A DNA stretch of 9,734 nt, taken from assembly GCA_035647855.1 (NCBI GenBank), contig DASRMP010000005.1, forward strand, positions 1-9,734, read 5' to 3'. Origin of the DNA: JAAZBW01 sp035647855. Its GTDB lineage: Bacteria; Actinomycetota; Actinomycetes; Actinomycetales; Actinomycetaceae. A program made the translations under genes and the position numbers. The notes under the pieces were generated by a model. That model had not been told where the DNA came from and did no database searches. It saw only the letters and a program-made list of their open reading frames with translations. Positions 1 through 5,267 of this stretch are shown here, piece after piece. The number at the start of each line of letters is the position of its first letter. Position 1 is the stretch's first letter.

Positions 1-139
1 CAACGCCACCATCACCTGGGCCGGCGAATACCACCTCAACAACACCGGCCCCTGGCTCCCCATAGACGGCACCGCCACCACCACCATCACCAGCCAACCC
101 TTCAACACCCACGAAGCACCCGCCCGCCTCACCGGCTAG
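1..139 (+). CDS. C-terminal end of a probable secreted/surface protein (5'-truncated)
   Basis: An open frame enters from the left edge (codons start at base 2) and ends at TAG 137-139, giving about 45 residues. The visible tail contains ITWAGEY, a GPWLPIDGTAT stretch and TTTITSQPFNTHEAPARLTG. It is rich in Thr, Asn and Pro, and looks like a terminal beta-sandwich strand pattern. Similar endings (W-x-G-x-Y, G-x-W, P-I-x-G-T, a TTT run, then E-A-x-A-x-L-T-G) occur in PKD-like or uncharacterised secreted proteins of actinobacteria. That family link is from memory and not proven. Almost every codon ends in C, which fits a real coding region here. No C-terminal anchor motif (LPxTG plus helix) is present. 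The start and most of the protein are outside the window, so function stays open. Confidence 0.55.
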   Translation, partial: NATITWAGEYHLNNTGPWLPIDGTATTTITSQPFNTHEAPARLTG

Positions 140-312
140 GAGACCGCCGGACACGCGGGTGAGGTGAGGTGTCGCGAGTGCGGTGAGGGTGTGGCGAGGA
201 GAACGGAGACTACTGTGGGAGTTTCGCTCCTGTGGGCCGGCGCCCACGCCGTCGAGGGGTGGATTTGGTCCCCTTCTGGCCTGTTCGCGGCCCTCCCGAC
301 CGGCGGATTCGT

Positions 313-392
313 CTACCGTAGGCGTTCGACCTCTACCGTAGCCGTTTAACACGCGTTTAACGCCTACAGTAGAGGTCAAACGCCTACAGTTG
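313..392. repeat. 80-bp palindrome made of four 20-bp units (two forward, two reversed)
   Basis: Units 313-332 and 333-352 read forward and begin CTACCGTAG followed by a [GC]CGTT core. Units 353-372 and 373-392 are the same unit reversed, with CTACAGTAG at 364-372 and a degenerate CTACAGTTG at 384-392. The dyad centre is between 352 and 353, around the palindromic ACGCGT. From 315 to 390 the arms pair at 32 of 38 positions; the mismatches are 317/388, 327/378, 337/368, 342/363, 347/358 and 351/354. Each CTACNGTAG is itself a small dyad. No T-run follows on either side, so a simple intrinsic terminator is not well supported. Alternatives are a multi-site operator, a structured RNA or a dispersed palindromic repeat element. 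Confidence 0.85.
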
Positions 393-402
393 TCGCTCCG
401 GT

Positions 403-438
403 GCCGGTTGAACAGGCTCCGCCACCAGTCGAACCGGC
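403..438. repeat. Inverted repeat GCCGGTT / AACCGGC with 22-nt loop
   Basis: GCCGGTT at 403-409 is matched exactly by AACCGGC at 432-438. This is a short stem beside the larger palindrome and could be part of the same folded transcript. In DNA this GC-rich a 7-bp match can arise by chance, so its biological meaning is doubtful. Confidence 0.4.
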
Positions 439-516
439 TGAAAAGCACCCTCGGACCGCACGAAACCAGCACCCGCTGCCGAAAACCCTACAGAAGTAGC
501 AGAACACCGACGGAAA

Positions 517-664
517 CCTCCGCTCCTCCCCTGTCGGGAAGACCCGACGACGGCTCCCGGTGGCGCGACCAGCGTGGACCTCCGCTCCTCCCCTCTCGGG
601 AAGACCCGACGACGGCTCCCGGTGGCGCGACCAGCGTGGACCTCCGCTCTTCCCCTGTCGGGGA
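517..664. repeat. 62-bp tandem repeat, two full copies plus a partial third
   Basis: Copies start at 517, 579 and 641, each opening with CCTCCGCTC, so the period is 62 bp. Copies 1 and 2 differ at a single base (G534 against C596). Copy 3 matches for about 22 bp and then diverges. Each unit carries a hairpin. In copy 1 it is GTCGGG-AAGA-CCCGAC (533-548, perfect 6-bp stem). Copy 2 keeps five pairs. In copy 3 a different stem, TCCCC-TGTC-GGGGA (651-664), takes its place. No open frame across the array gives a plausible protein. It does not look like a CRISPR: there are no spacers and the units abut directly. Confidence 0.9.
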
Positions 665-754
665 GGCCCATTCCGGGCCGAGAATGCCGCATTCACCGGA
701 CACCGCGCACCAAACGCCGCACACCGCAGCACACCACACACCGCACGAAGCCGG

Positions 755-1435
755 TCAGTCGCCGGGAAGTTCGGCCATCGCGTCCGCTCCCGCGAGATCC
801 GCCATCGTAGGCGCCGCCCGCAGTGCTTCCTCCATCGCGTCGGCGACCGCGGCGGCCTGCGCGCCACCCGACGCGCGGAGGCCGGCGATCTCGCCCCGGC
901 GATTCTCCACCGAGTGATTCTGGGAGAGCTTGGCCTTTCCCACCACGCTCGTGACGGTTACTTCGATGCCGACGATTCGTGGCATGGCGGCATGCAAATG
1001 CGCGATAGGCAACTCGTGCACCCGCCATGGGTTCTCCCGCTTGTTCTCCTCGTGGTTGGTGAGCTTGCCCATCGCCCGCAGCAGGAAGGCCTCGTCATTT
1101 CGCACCGTGACGGTCCCCCGCAATTGCACTTGCAGGTAGTTCCAAGTCGGGACCATCGGCCGAGTGAGCTCGCGGACCGCCTCGAAGCGCGGCGAGATGT
1201 ACGCCTGCGGGCCCTGGACGATCAGGAGCGCCTCATCACCGTCAGCTACGTGAGAGCTCTGCGGATTGTCGGCCGCCATGTGGATGAGGATCCGGTCCTT
1301 CTCCCACACGATCGGCAGGAGTGTGGACTTGATGCCGTGCTCGGGGTGATACGTGACGAAGTGGGCACCGACGTGCTCGGCGACGAAGTCCCTGTAGTGC
1401 TTCTCCGGGAATTCGTAGGATCTGGGGACGTACAC
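755..1435 (-). CDS. PaiB-like FMN-binding split-barrel protein
   Basis: A 226-aa protein resembling PaiB/transcriptional-regulator-like FMN-binding proteins. Visible family signatures are the N-terminal MYVPRSYEF, GPQAYISP (about residues 75-82), VPTWNY (95-100), an R-G-T-V strand near 107, a TNHEE segment near 126-130, the IVGIEV strand (154-159) and GKAKLSQN (166-173). The last 40 residues are Ala-rich and poorly conserved. In Bacillus subtilis PaiB is linked to repression of protease and sporulation genes; in actinobacteria its role is unclear and direct DNA binding is uncertain. I chose the GTG at 1433-1435: it is preceded by AAGGCAGGAG at 5-nt spacing and gives the family-typical MYVP start. 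An upstream in-frame GTG at 1466-1468 would add 11 residues but would swallow this ribosome-binding site. The gene lies 48 bp downstream of the response-regulator gene and may share its transcript. No clear U-tract terminator follows; the structured spacer 313-664 does. Confidence 0.88.
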   Translation of the reverse strand: MYVPRSYEFPEKHYRDFVAEHVGAHFVTYHPEHGIKSTLLPIVWEKDRILIHMAADNPQSSHVADGDEALLIVQGPQAYISPRFEAVRELTRPMVPTWNYLQVQLRGTVTVRNDEAFLLRAMGKLTNHEENKRENPWRVHELPIAHLHAAMPRIVGIEVTVTSVVGKAKLSQNHSVENRRGEIAGLRASGGAQAAAVADAMEEALRAAPTMADLAGADAMAELPGD

Positions 1436-1440
1436 GGGCA

Positions 1441-1450
1441 CTCCTGCCTT
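1441..1450 (-). promoter_or_regulatory. Ribosome-binding site that sets the paiB start
   Basis: On the minus strand AAGGCAGGAG is followed by TGCCC and then GTG (1435-1433). Its position favours this GTG over the in-frame GTG 33 bp upstream. Confidence 0.65.
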
Positions 1451-1483
1451 CCACGGTTGAAGTGCCACGATAACCGGTTGCGA

Positions 1484-2137
1484 TCACACGAGTCGGCGCG
1501 CCACCGCCCAGCGCGCGAGTTCGCGCCGGTTCGAGAGCTGGAGTTTGCGAAGCACCGCCGAGACGTGTGTCTCCACCGTCTTGATCGAGATGAAGAGGCT
1601 GCTCGCAACCTCCCGGTATGTGTAACCCCGCGCGATCATCCGCATCACCTCGGATTCACGTTCCGACAGCCGGTCGAGTTCGTCATCGCGGTCGGCGACG
1701 TCGTGTCGTGCCGCACCGAACGCGTCGAGCACGAACCCCGCGAGCCGCGGCGAGAAGGCGGCGTCCCCGGCGGCGACTCGGCGGATGGCATCGGCGAGGC
1801 CCGCGCCGTCGATGGACTTGGTGACGTAACCGCGCGCACCGGCGCGCACCACGGCAACCACGTCCTCCGCCGCCTCCGACACGGAGAGCGCGAGGAAGCG
1901 CGCCGAGGTCGCCGCGTCGCGGACGACCTCGGCGCCCCCGCCGCCGCGCCCTCCCGGCAGATGCACATCGAGGAGGACGACGTCGCACTCCACCCGTCGG
2001 AGCACCGCGAGCGCCTCGTCGACTGTTGCGGCCTCGCCGACCACCGTCAGATTCTCGTCGACGGCGGCAAGCTGGCTGCGAACACCCGCGCGCACGATCG
2101 GGTGGTCATCCACGATGACGATGCGCAGGTCATCCAT
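1484..2137 (-). CDS. NarL/FixJ-family two-component response regulator
   Basis: A 217-aa cytoplasmic transcription factor. The N-terminal receiver domain (about 3-120) has the acidic pair D10-D11 (IVIVDDHP), the phospho-acceptor D57 in LLDVHLPGG, the switch Ser85 and K107 in the GYVTKS motif. A linker leads to a LuxR-type helix-turn-helix (about 156-212) with LSERESEVMRMIARG and IKTVETHVSAVLRKL. Length and layout match the family. The ATG at 2137-2135 overlaps the end of the upstream kinase gene by 8 bp (ATGGATGA) and has no strong ribosome-binding site, so translational coupling to the kinase is likely. The open frame extends about 270 bp further upstream inside the kinase gene, but the receiver fold begins right at MDDLRIVIVDD, so the short start is clearly right. 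The phosphorylation partner is inferred to be the adjacent kinase. A likely target is the TCAGGG array at 3494-3531; this is inference. Confidence 0.95.
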   Translation of the reverse strand: MDDLRIVIVDDHPIVRAGVRSQLAAVDENLTVVGEAATVDEALAVLRRVECDVVLLDVHLPGGRGGGGAEVVRDAATSARFLALSVSEAAEDVVAVVRAGARGYVTKSIDGAGLADAIRRVAAGDAAFSPRLAGFVLDAFGAARHDVADRDDELDRLSERESEVMRMIARGYTYREVASSLFISIKTVETHVSAVLRKLQLSNRRELARWAVARRLV

Positions 2138-3434
2138 GGTCGGCTGAGGTCGTGCCGCGGGGAGCCTCGGCAGCGGTGAGCGGGAGCGACATGTGGATTT
2201 CGGTGCCACCGCCCGGAAGTGGCGAGCGGACCTCGGCGTGCCCGCCCGCCCGTCGCAACCGGCCGAGGATTGACTCGCGGAGTCCGGCACGGTCGCGCGG
2301 GACGTCCTCGGGGTCGAAACCGGGACCGCGATCGCGAACCCAGGCCTCCAGCCGGATGTCCGAGGCCTCGAGATAGAGGCTCGCACTGCCTCGACCGTGG
2401 AGAGCTGCATTGGTCAGGGCCTCACTGATCGCGGAAATCATCGGGGCGGTGGCCTCGCTCGGAGTGGTGTCCCCAACCGCGACCACCTCGATCACGGCAC
2501 CATGCCGGTCCTCGACCTCTGCGGCCGCGTCTCTGGCGGCCGCGACCACGGACGTCCCCTCCACCGGCCGATCCTCGTAGAGCCATGACCGGAGCGACCG
2601 CTCCTGGGCACGCGCGATCCGCACGACTTCGTCAGGCTCGTGGGCGCGGGATCGGATGAGCGAGAGCGACTGCATAACGGAGTCGTGGAGGTGGGCAGCG
2701 ATGTCCGCCCGTTCTGACTCGCGCGCGCGGGCAACCCGCTCGGCGCCAAGGTCGCGGACGATCCGCAGGACGATCGGAGTGAGCACGAAGGCAAGAGCCA
2801 CGAAGACAGCCAGGACGAGCCCAACCGCCCAGACGATCTGCGCGCCGTATTCCCCACCGGCGAGCAGCGCGAGCACGCCGACCGTGACAAGGCCCGCCCC
2901 CACGACGATCCGCGTCACCGAGCCCGCCACTGATTCGTGGGCGGGCTGGCTCCAGGCGACGGCGGCACCTGCCAGCAGGAGCGCAACGCCGAAGGTGCGG
3001 GGCATTCCCAGCCCCACCCCGACGACGAGAGCAAGCGCCGTCCCGAGCAGGACCAGCGGGAGATTCAATCGCCCGGACCAGTCCCTGCGGGCGCTCTCCT
3101 GCAATCGAGCGATTCTGGAGCGAGCGGCCGGGACCTCGGAGCGTGGGTCCGAGGTGTCGAGGACGAGCACGAGAAAGAGATAGACGGGGAGCGTGACGGG
3201 CGGCGCGCTGACGAAGAAGAGACGGACGTACCAGACCGAGACACCCAGGTGTTCGGCAACACCGGCACAGACTCCCGCACACCAGCCACTCTGCCGGCGG
3301 CGGTGCAGGGCCGGCCGCGTCTTCCTGGTCGGGTGGCTGGACGGGTGTACCCAGAGTCCGACCGACGACGTATCGAACGGCGCCTCTCCGGACGGCGGCG
3401 CACCTGACGATGGGGTGCTTGTGTTGCTCACCAT
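2130..3434 (-). CDS. PspC-domain sensor histidine kinase (HisKA_3 type)
   Basis: A 434-aa membrane sensor kinase. Residues about 41-95 form a PspC domain (GWCAGVCAGVAEHLGVSVWYVR followed by a hydrophobic helix). Hydrophobic segments near 124-142, 146-162, 174-193 and 197-220 are probable membrane helices. The dimerisation/phospho-acceptor region is ERADIAAHLHDSVMQSLS, with H250 as the likely phosphorylated His next to D251. The HATPase domain has an N-box (SEALTNAALHG, N342), a G1 box (DRGPGFD, 368-374) and a Gly-rich end (PGGGTEIHMSLPL). PspC-containing kinases paired with LuxR-type regulators are a known actinobacterial arrangement tied to envelope stress; the signal here is unknown. The start was set at ATG 3434-3432. 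The open frame continues to 3515, but the extra 27 residues are Arg/Pro-rich and would cover part of the repeat-rich divergent spacer. No strong ribosome-binding site precedes 3434, so the exact start is uncertain; the GTG codon right after it is an alternative. Confidence 0.93.
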   Translation of the reverse strand: MVSNTSTPSSGAPPSGEAPFDTSSVGLWVHPSSHPTRKTRPALHRRRQSGWCAGVCAGVAEHLGVSVWYVRLFFVSAPPVTLPVYLFLVLVLDTSDPRSEVPAARSRIARLQESARRDWSGRLNLPLVLLGTALALVVGVGLGMPRTFGVALLLAGAAVAWSQPAHESVAGSVTRIVVGAGLVTVGVLALLAGGEYGAQIVWAVGLVLAVFVALAFVLTPIVLRIVRDLGAERVARARESERADIAAHLHDSVMQSLSLIRSRAHEPDEVVRIARAQERSLRSWLYEDRPVEGTSVVAAARDAAAEVEDRHGAVIEVVAVGDTTPSEATAPMISAISEALTNAALHGRGSASLYLEASDIRLEAWVRDRGPGFDPEDVPRDRAGLRESILGRLRRAGGHAEVRSPLPGGGTEIHMSLPLTAAEAPRGTTSADHG

Positions 3435-3493
3435 CTGATCGTGACACGCCGCGCGCCGTCGTCGCAGCACCGCGGCAGGAAACCGGGGGCGCC

Positions 3494-3531
3494 TCAGGGG
3501 AGGATCAGGGTTCAATCAGGGGTTTCCCTGG
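3494..3531. promoter_or_regulatory. Phased TCAGGG array, candidate response-regulator operator
   Basis: TCAGGG occurs at 3494-3499, 3505-3510 and 3516-3521, exactly 11 bp apart, close to one helical turn. The third copy is followed, after GTTT, by CCCTGG (3526-3531), making an imperfect dyad. The array lies in the spacer between the divergent kinase and PspC/toastrack genes, 36-73 bp upstream of the plus-strand ATG. Direct repeats in helical phase between a two-component operon and its probable target are typical of regulator binding sites. Assigning it to the neighbouring LuxR-type regulator is inference. Confidence 0.6.
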
Positions 3532-3552
3532 ACGCGGGCGGCCGGGCCGCTT

Positions 3553-3564
3553 GAGAGGGTGGAG
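3553..3564 (+). promoter_or_regulatory. Ribosome-binding site for the PspC/toastrack gene
   Basis: A purine-rich stretch GAGAGGGTGGAG lies directly upstream of ATG 3568-3570. Its AGGG part sits about 8 nt from the ATG, so I start the gene there rather than at the in-frame GTG at 3559, which lies inside this site. Confidence 0.5.
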
Positions 3565-3567
3565 TGC

Positions 3568-4983
3568 ATGGAACAGCCGACCGAGACACTCGTGAACGAC
3601 CCACCCAGGGGACGACCGCCGGCCGTGGCGCGTGCGTCCGATCGCTGGATCGGAGGGATCGCAGCCGGACTGGCGCACCGACTCGGCGTCGACCCCGCCC
3701 TGATTCGGAGCGTCTTCATTCTCCTGGCCCTCATCGGGCCCCTGGTGATCGGGCTGTACGGACTCGGTTGGCTGTTCTTTCCCGATTCGGTCACGGGGCG
3801 AAGCCTCGTCCGCGAACTCGTCCGGGGACGGCCGAACGGCGCACTTGTCGGCGGAGCGACCATGGTCGCCCTCGGCCTCGGATCCCCGCTGGTCACCGGC
3901 ACCGCGTCCTGGCTCACCTGGTGGCCGCTTCGCACGGCCTCCCCCACGCTTGTGCTGCTCACCTGGTGGGTGGGCCTGCTGGCCCTCCTCTTTGCGGCCT
4001 TCGCCGTTCACCAGGGGTGGCGCGCACGCCACCACAGGCGCGAGGCCGGCGCGCAATCCTCGTCGCGGATCTCGCGTTCCGATGATCCAGGGATGCCCAC
4101 CTCGGTGCACTGGGAGGAGGCAACGACGACGGCGTTCCCGCCGGGCGCGAGCTTCGAGGCCACGCCAGTCTCTCGTGAGTCCGCGCTCCTCCAGCGGAAG
4201 CGAACCTCCGGGCCCAATCGCCGAACGACCCTCATCACGCTCGCGCTCGCGCTCCTCGCCGCCGGAATCGCGCTCCTGTTCCACCTGCCGGGACTCCCGG
4301 CCGGTGCCCTGCTGGTCAGCGGAGGCGCCGCCGTCGTGATCCTGGGTGCCGGCGTGGTGATCTCAGGACTGCGCGGCCGCCGCGGCGGGCTTCTCACGGC
4401 GCTCACGGTCCTGCTTGTCCCCGCCCTCCTCGCCGGTACCTCGATCGCCGCGGTCCTGCCGGACGGCATGGTCACCTCCACGCCTCTCACGGCCGCCGGG
4501 TACCGCGAGGTGCGACTCGAGAGCGGCACAACCCACACGGAGATGCTGCTCGGTAGCGTCTCAGTCCGCCACGACGTCGTCGGCGCCGCCGACGACGTCG
4601 CCTACCGTCCCCCTGGCCGCGACGACGACCTCGACCTGCGGCTCGGAGTCGGCACCGTCTCGATCGAAGTGCCGCCGGAATCCGCAGTCGAGATCCTGGT
4701 CCACATAGGCGCCGGAGAATCCTACTTCTCCCTGGGACCCGGTTGGGAGGTCACGGGTGGCACCCAAGCGCCCCGGGTGATGCCGGAAGGACAGGAACTC
4801 ACCTACTACAGCGACTTCGGACTCGACCGCTCCCTCCTGCTGCGATCCCCACTCGCCGTCTCGTCAGGCGCCGACTACCGCATCACTGCCGAACTCGGCG
4901 CCGGGAGCGTGCAGCTCTGGACGCCGGTGCAGGTCCACGAGCAGACCGAGGCCCACGAGCAGACCGAAGGAGAAATCGGATGA
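3568..4983 (+). CDS. PspC-domain membrane protein with LiaF/toastrack-like C-terminal domain
   Basis: A 471-aa membrane protein. An N-terminal PspC domain spans about residues 20-75 (RWIGGIAAGLAHRLGVDPALIRSVF, then a helix ending LGWLFFPDS). Two further hydrophobic segments follow (about 92-115 and 125-148), then a charged/Ser-rich cytoplasmic-like stretch (150-218). Three more hydrophobic segments lie near 220-240, 243-266 and 274-297. The C-terminal part (about 305-455) is a beta-rich domain with repeated Gly-turn strands: YREVRLESG, LDLRLGVGTVSIEVP and ITAELGAGSVQLW. This matches the LiaF/DUF2154 'cell wall-active antibiotics response' or toastrack type. Such proteins are associated with sensing or modulating envelope stress. 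The extreme C-terminus carries a six-residue repeat, VHEQTE-AHEQTE. The gene is divergent from the PspC kinase and overlaps the next gene by ATGA, suggesting one module. A role as a kinase modulator or as regulated output are both possible. Confidence 0.9.
   Translation: MEQPTETLVNDPPRGRPPAVARASDRWIGGIAAGLAHRLGVDPALIRSVFILLALIGPLVIGLYGLGWLFFPDSVTGRSLVRELVRGRPNGALVGGATMVALGLGSPLVTGTASWLTWWPLRTASPTLVLLTWWVGLLALLFAAFAVHQGWRARHHRREAGAQSSSRISRSDDPGMPTSVHWEEATTTAFPPGASFEATPVSRESALLQRKRTSGPNRRTTLITLALALLAAGIALLFHLPGLPAGALLVSGGAAVVILGAGVVISGLRGRRGGLLTALTVLLVPALLAGTSIAAVLPDGMVTSTPLTAAGYREVRLESGTTHTEMLLGSVSVRHDVVGAADDVAYRPPGRDDDLDLRLGVGTVSIEVPPESAVEILVHIGAGESYFSLGPGWEVTGGTQAPRVMPEGQELTYYSDFGLDRSLLLRSPLAVSSGADYRITAELGAGSVQLWTPVQVHEQTEAHEQTEGEIG
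4572..4600. repeat. 29-bp perfect palindrome inside the PspC/toastrack gene
   Basis: CGACGTCGTCGGCG (4572-4585) is the exact reverse complement of 4587-4600, with C4586 at the centre. It codes for the HDVVGAADDV region of the toastrack-like domain. The GAC/GTC/GCC codon preference of high-GC genes makes such dyads easier to form, so function is uncertain. Confidence 0.6.
4933..4968 (+). repeat. 18-bp tandem repeat encoding VHEQTE-AHEQTE
   Basis: Two adjacent 18-bp units (4933-4950 and 4951-4968) share a 15-base identical core, CCACGAGCAGACCGA. They add a charged, probably cytoplasmic tail to the PspC/toastrack protein. The second unit ends within the AAGGAG ribosome-binding site (4967-4972) of the next gene, so repeat and translation signal overlap. 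Confidence 0.75.
4967..4972 (+). promoter_or_regulatory. Strong ribosome-binding site AAGGAG for the 95-aa gene
   Basis: AAGGAG is followed by a 7-nt spacer (AAATCGG) and the ATG at 4980-4982. This is near-ideal spacing and sits inside the last codons of the upstream gene, which supports the short downstream gene as real. Confidence 0.75.
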
Positions 4984-5267
4984 ACGCCCGGCCCTCGACC
5001 ACTACTTGGGGACTTCTCGCCGCGGCCATCGGCGGGATGGCGATCGCCGCCGGACTTGGGGCCCGCATCGAATGGCCGGTGATTACGGTCGCCATCCTTG
5101 TCCTCGCGGGCCTCACCCTGCTCGTGTTCGCCGTGCTGCCCGAGAGGGACGCGCTCCCCTCGGAGCTCTCGGCGCCCTCAGAGCTTCTCGACGGGGGTGT
5201 ACCGCAGCAGGAGCCGCTTGGTTCCGGCGCCACCGAAGTCGATCCGGGCAACGGCCGAGGATCCTGA
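4980..5267 (+). CDS. Small two-helix membrane protein, last gene of the PspC module
   Basis: A 95-aa hypothetical protein. Residues about 10-28 (WGLLAAAIGGMAIAAGLGA) and 33-53 (PVITVAILVLAGLTLLVFAVL) are two hydrophobic helices joined by a tight turn, RIEW. After them comes a Pro/Ser/Glu/Gly-rich tail (54-95). The ATG overlaps the stop of the PspC/toastrack gene (ATGA) and has an excellent AAGGAG site, so co-translation with it is expected. No named family was recognised; its position suggests an accessory membrane subunit of the envelope-stress module. The stop at 5265-5267 lies 90 bp inside the 3' end of pcrA on the other strand, so roughly residues 67-95 are encoded antisense to the PcrA C-terminus. 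The tail may therefore be constrained more by PcrA than by its own function. Confidence 0.75.
   Translation: MNARPSTTTWGLLAAAIGGMAIAAGLGARIEWPVITVAILVLAGLTLLVFAVLPERDALPSELSAPSELLDGGVPQQEPLGSGATEVDPGNGRGS

Larger units (their letters stand above)
140..754. other. 615-bp intergenic region with structured repeats, no convincing gene
   Basis: This stretch lies between the convergent ends of the left-edge gene (+) and the paiB-like gene (-). Open frames exist on both strands, but their products are low-complexity Arg/Pro/Ser/Gly sequence without a recognisable domain, and several are simply the repeats read in different frames. It holds three ordered structures: an 80-bp four-unit palindrome (313-392), a 7-bp inverted repeat with a 22-nt loop (403-438), and a 62-bp tandem repeat (517-664). 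A further small inverted pair, CTAC-AGAA-GTAG, sits at 488-499. A non-coding transcript or a protein-binding region is possible. No tRNA, rRNA or known riboswitch pattern was recognised. Confidence 0.7.

Noticed and set aside
313..392. Simple bidirectional intrinsic terminator
   Set aside because: The dyad is long enough, but neither side is followed by a T-run. The internal 20-bp unit structure is also not what a terminator needs. The function is left open.
517..664. Possible CRISPR array
   Set aside because: The units are 62 bp and directly adjacent without unique spacers, there are only two and a bit copies, and no cas gene is present.
376..867. A 163-codon minus-strand frame through the tandem repeat
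   Set aside because: The product is the 62-bp repeat read in changing frames plus low-complexity Arg/Gly sequence, it overlaps the end of paiB, and there is no family match or convincing ribosome-binding site.
560..2179. A 539-codon open frame on the plus strand across the paiB-like and response-regulator genes
   Set aside because: It is antisense to two well-supported genes, its product has no recognisable domain and a His/Arg/Asp-heavy composition, and long antisense frames are expected in high-GC DNA.
3435..3515. N-terminal extension of the PspC kinase to position 3515
   Set aside because: The added residues are Arg/Pro-rich and do not belong to the PspC domain, and the extension would run into the phased TCAGGG array that looks regulatory.
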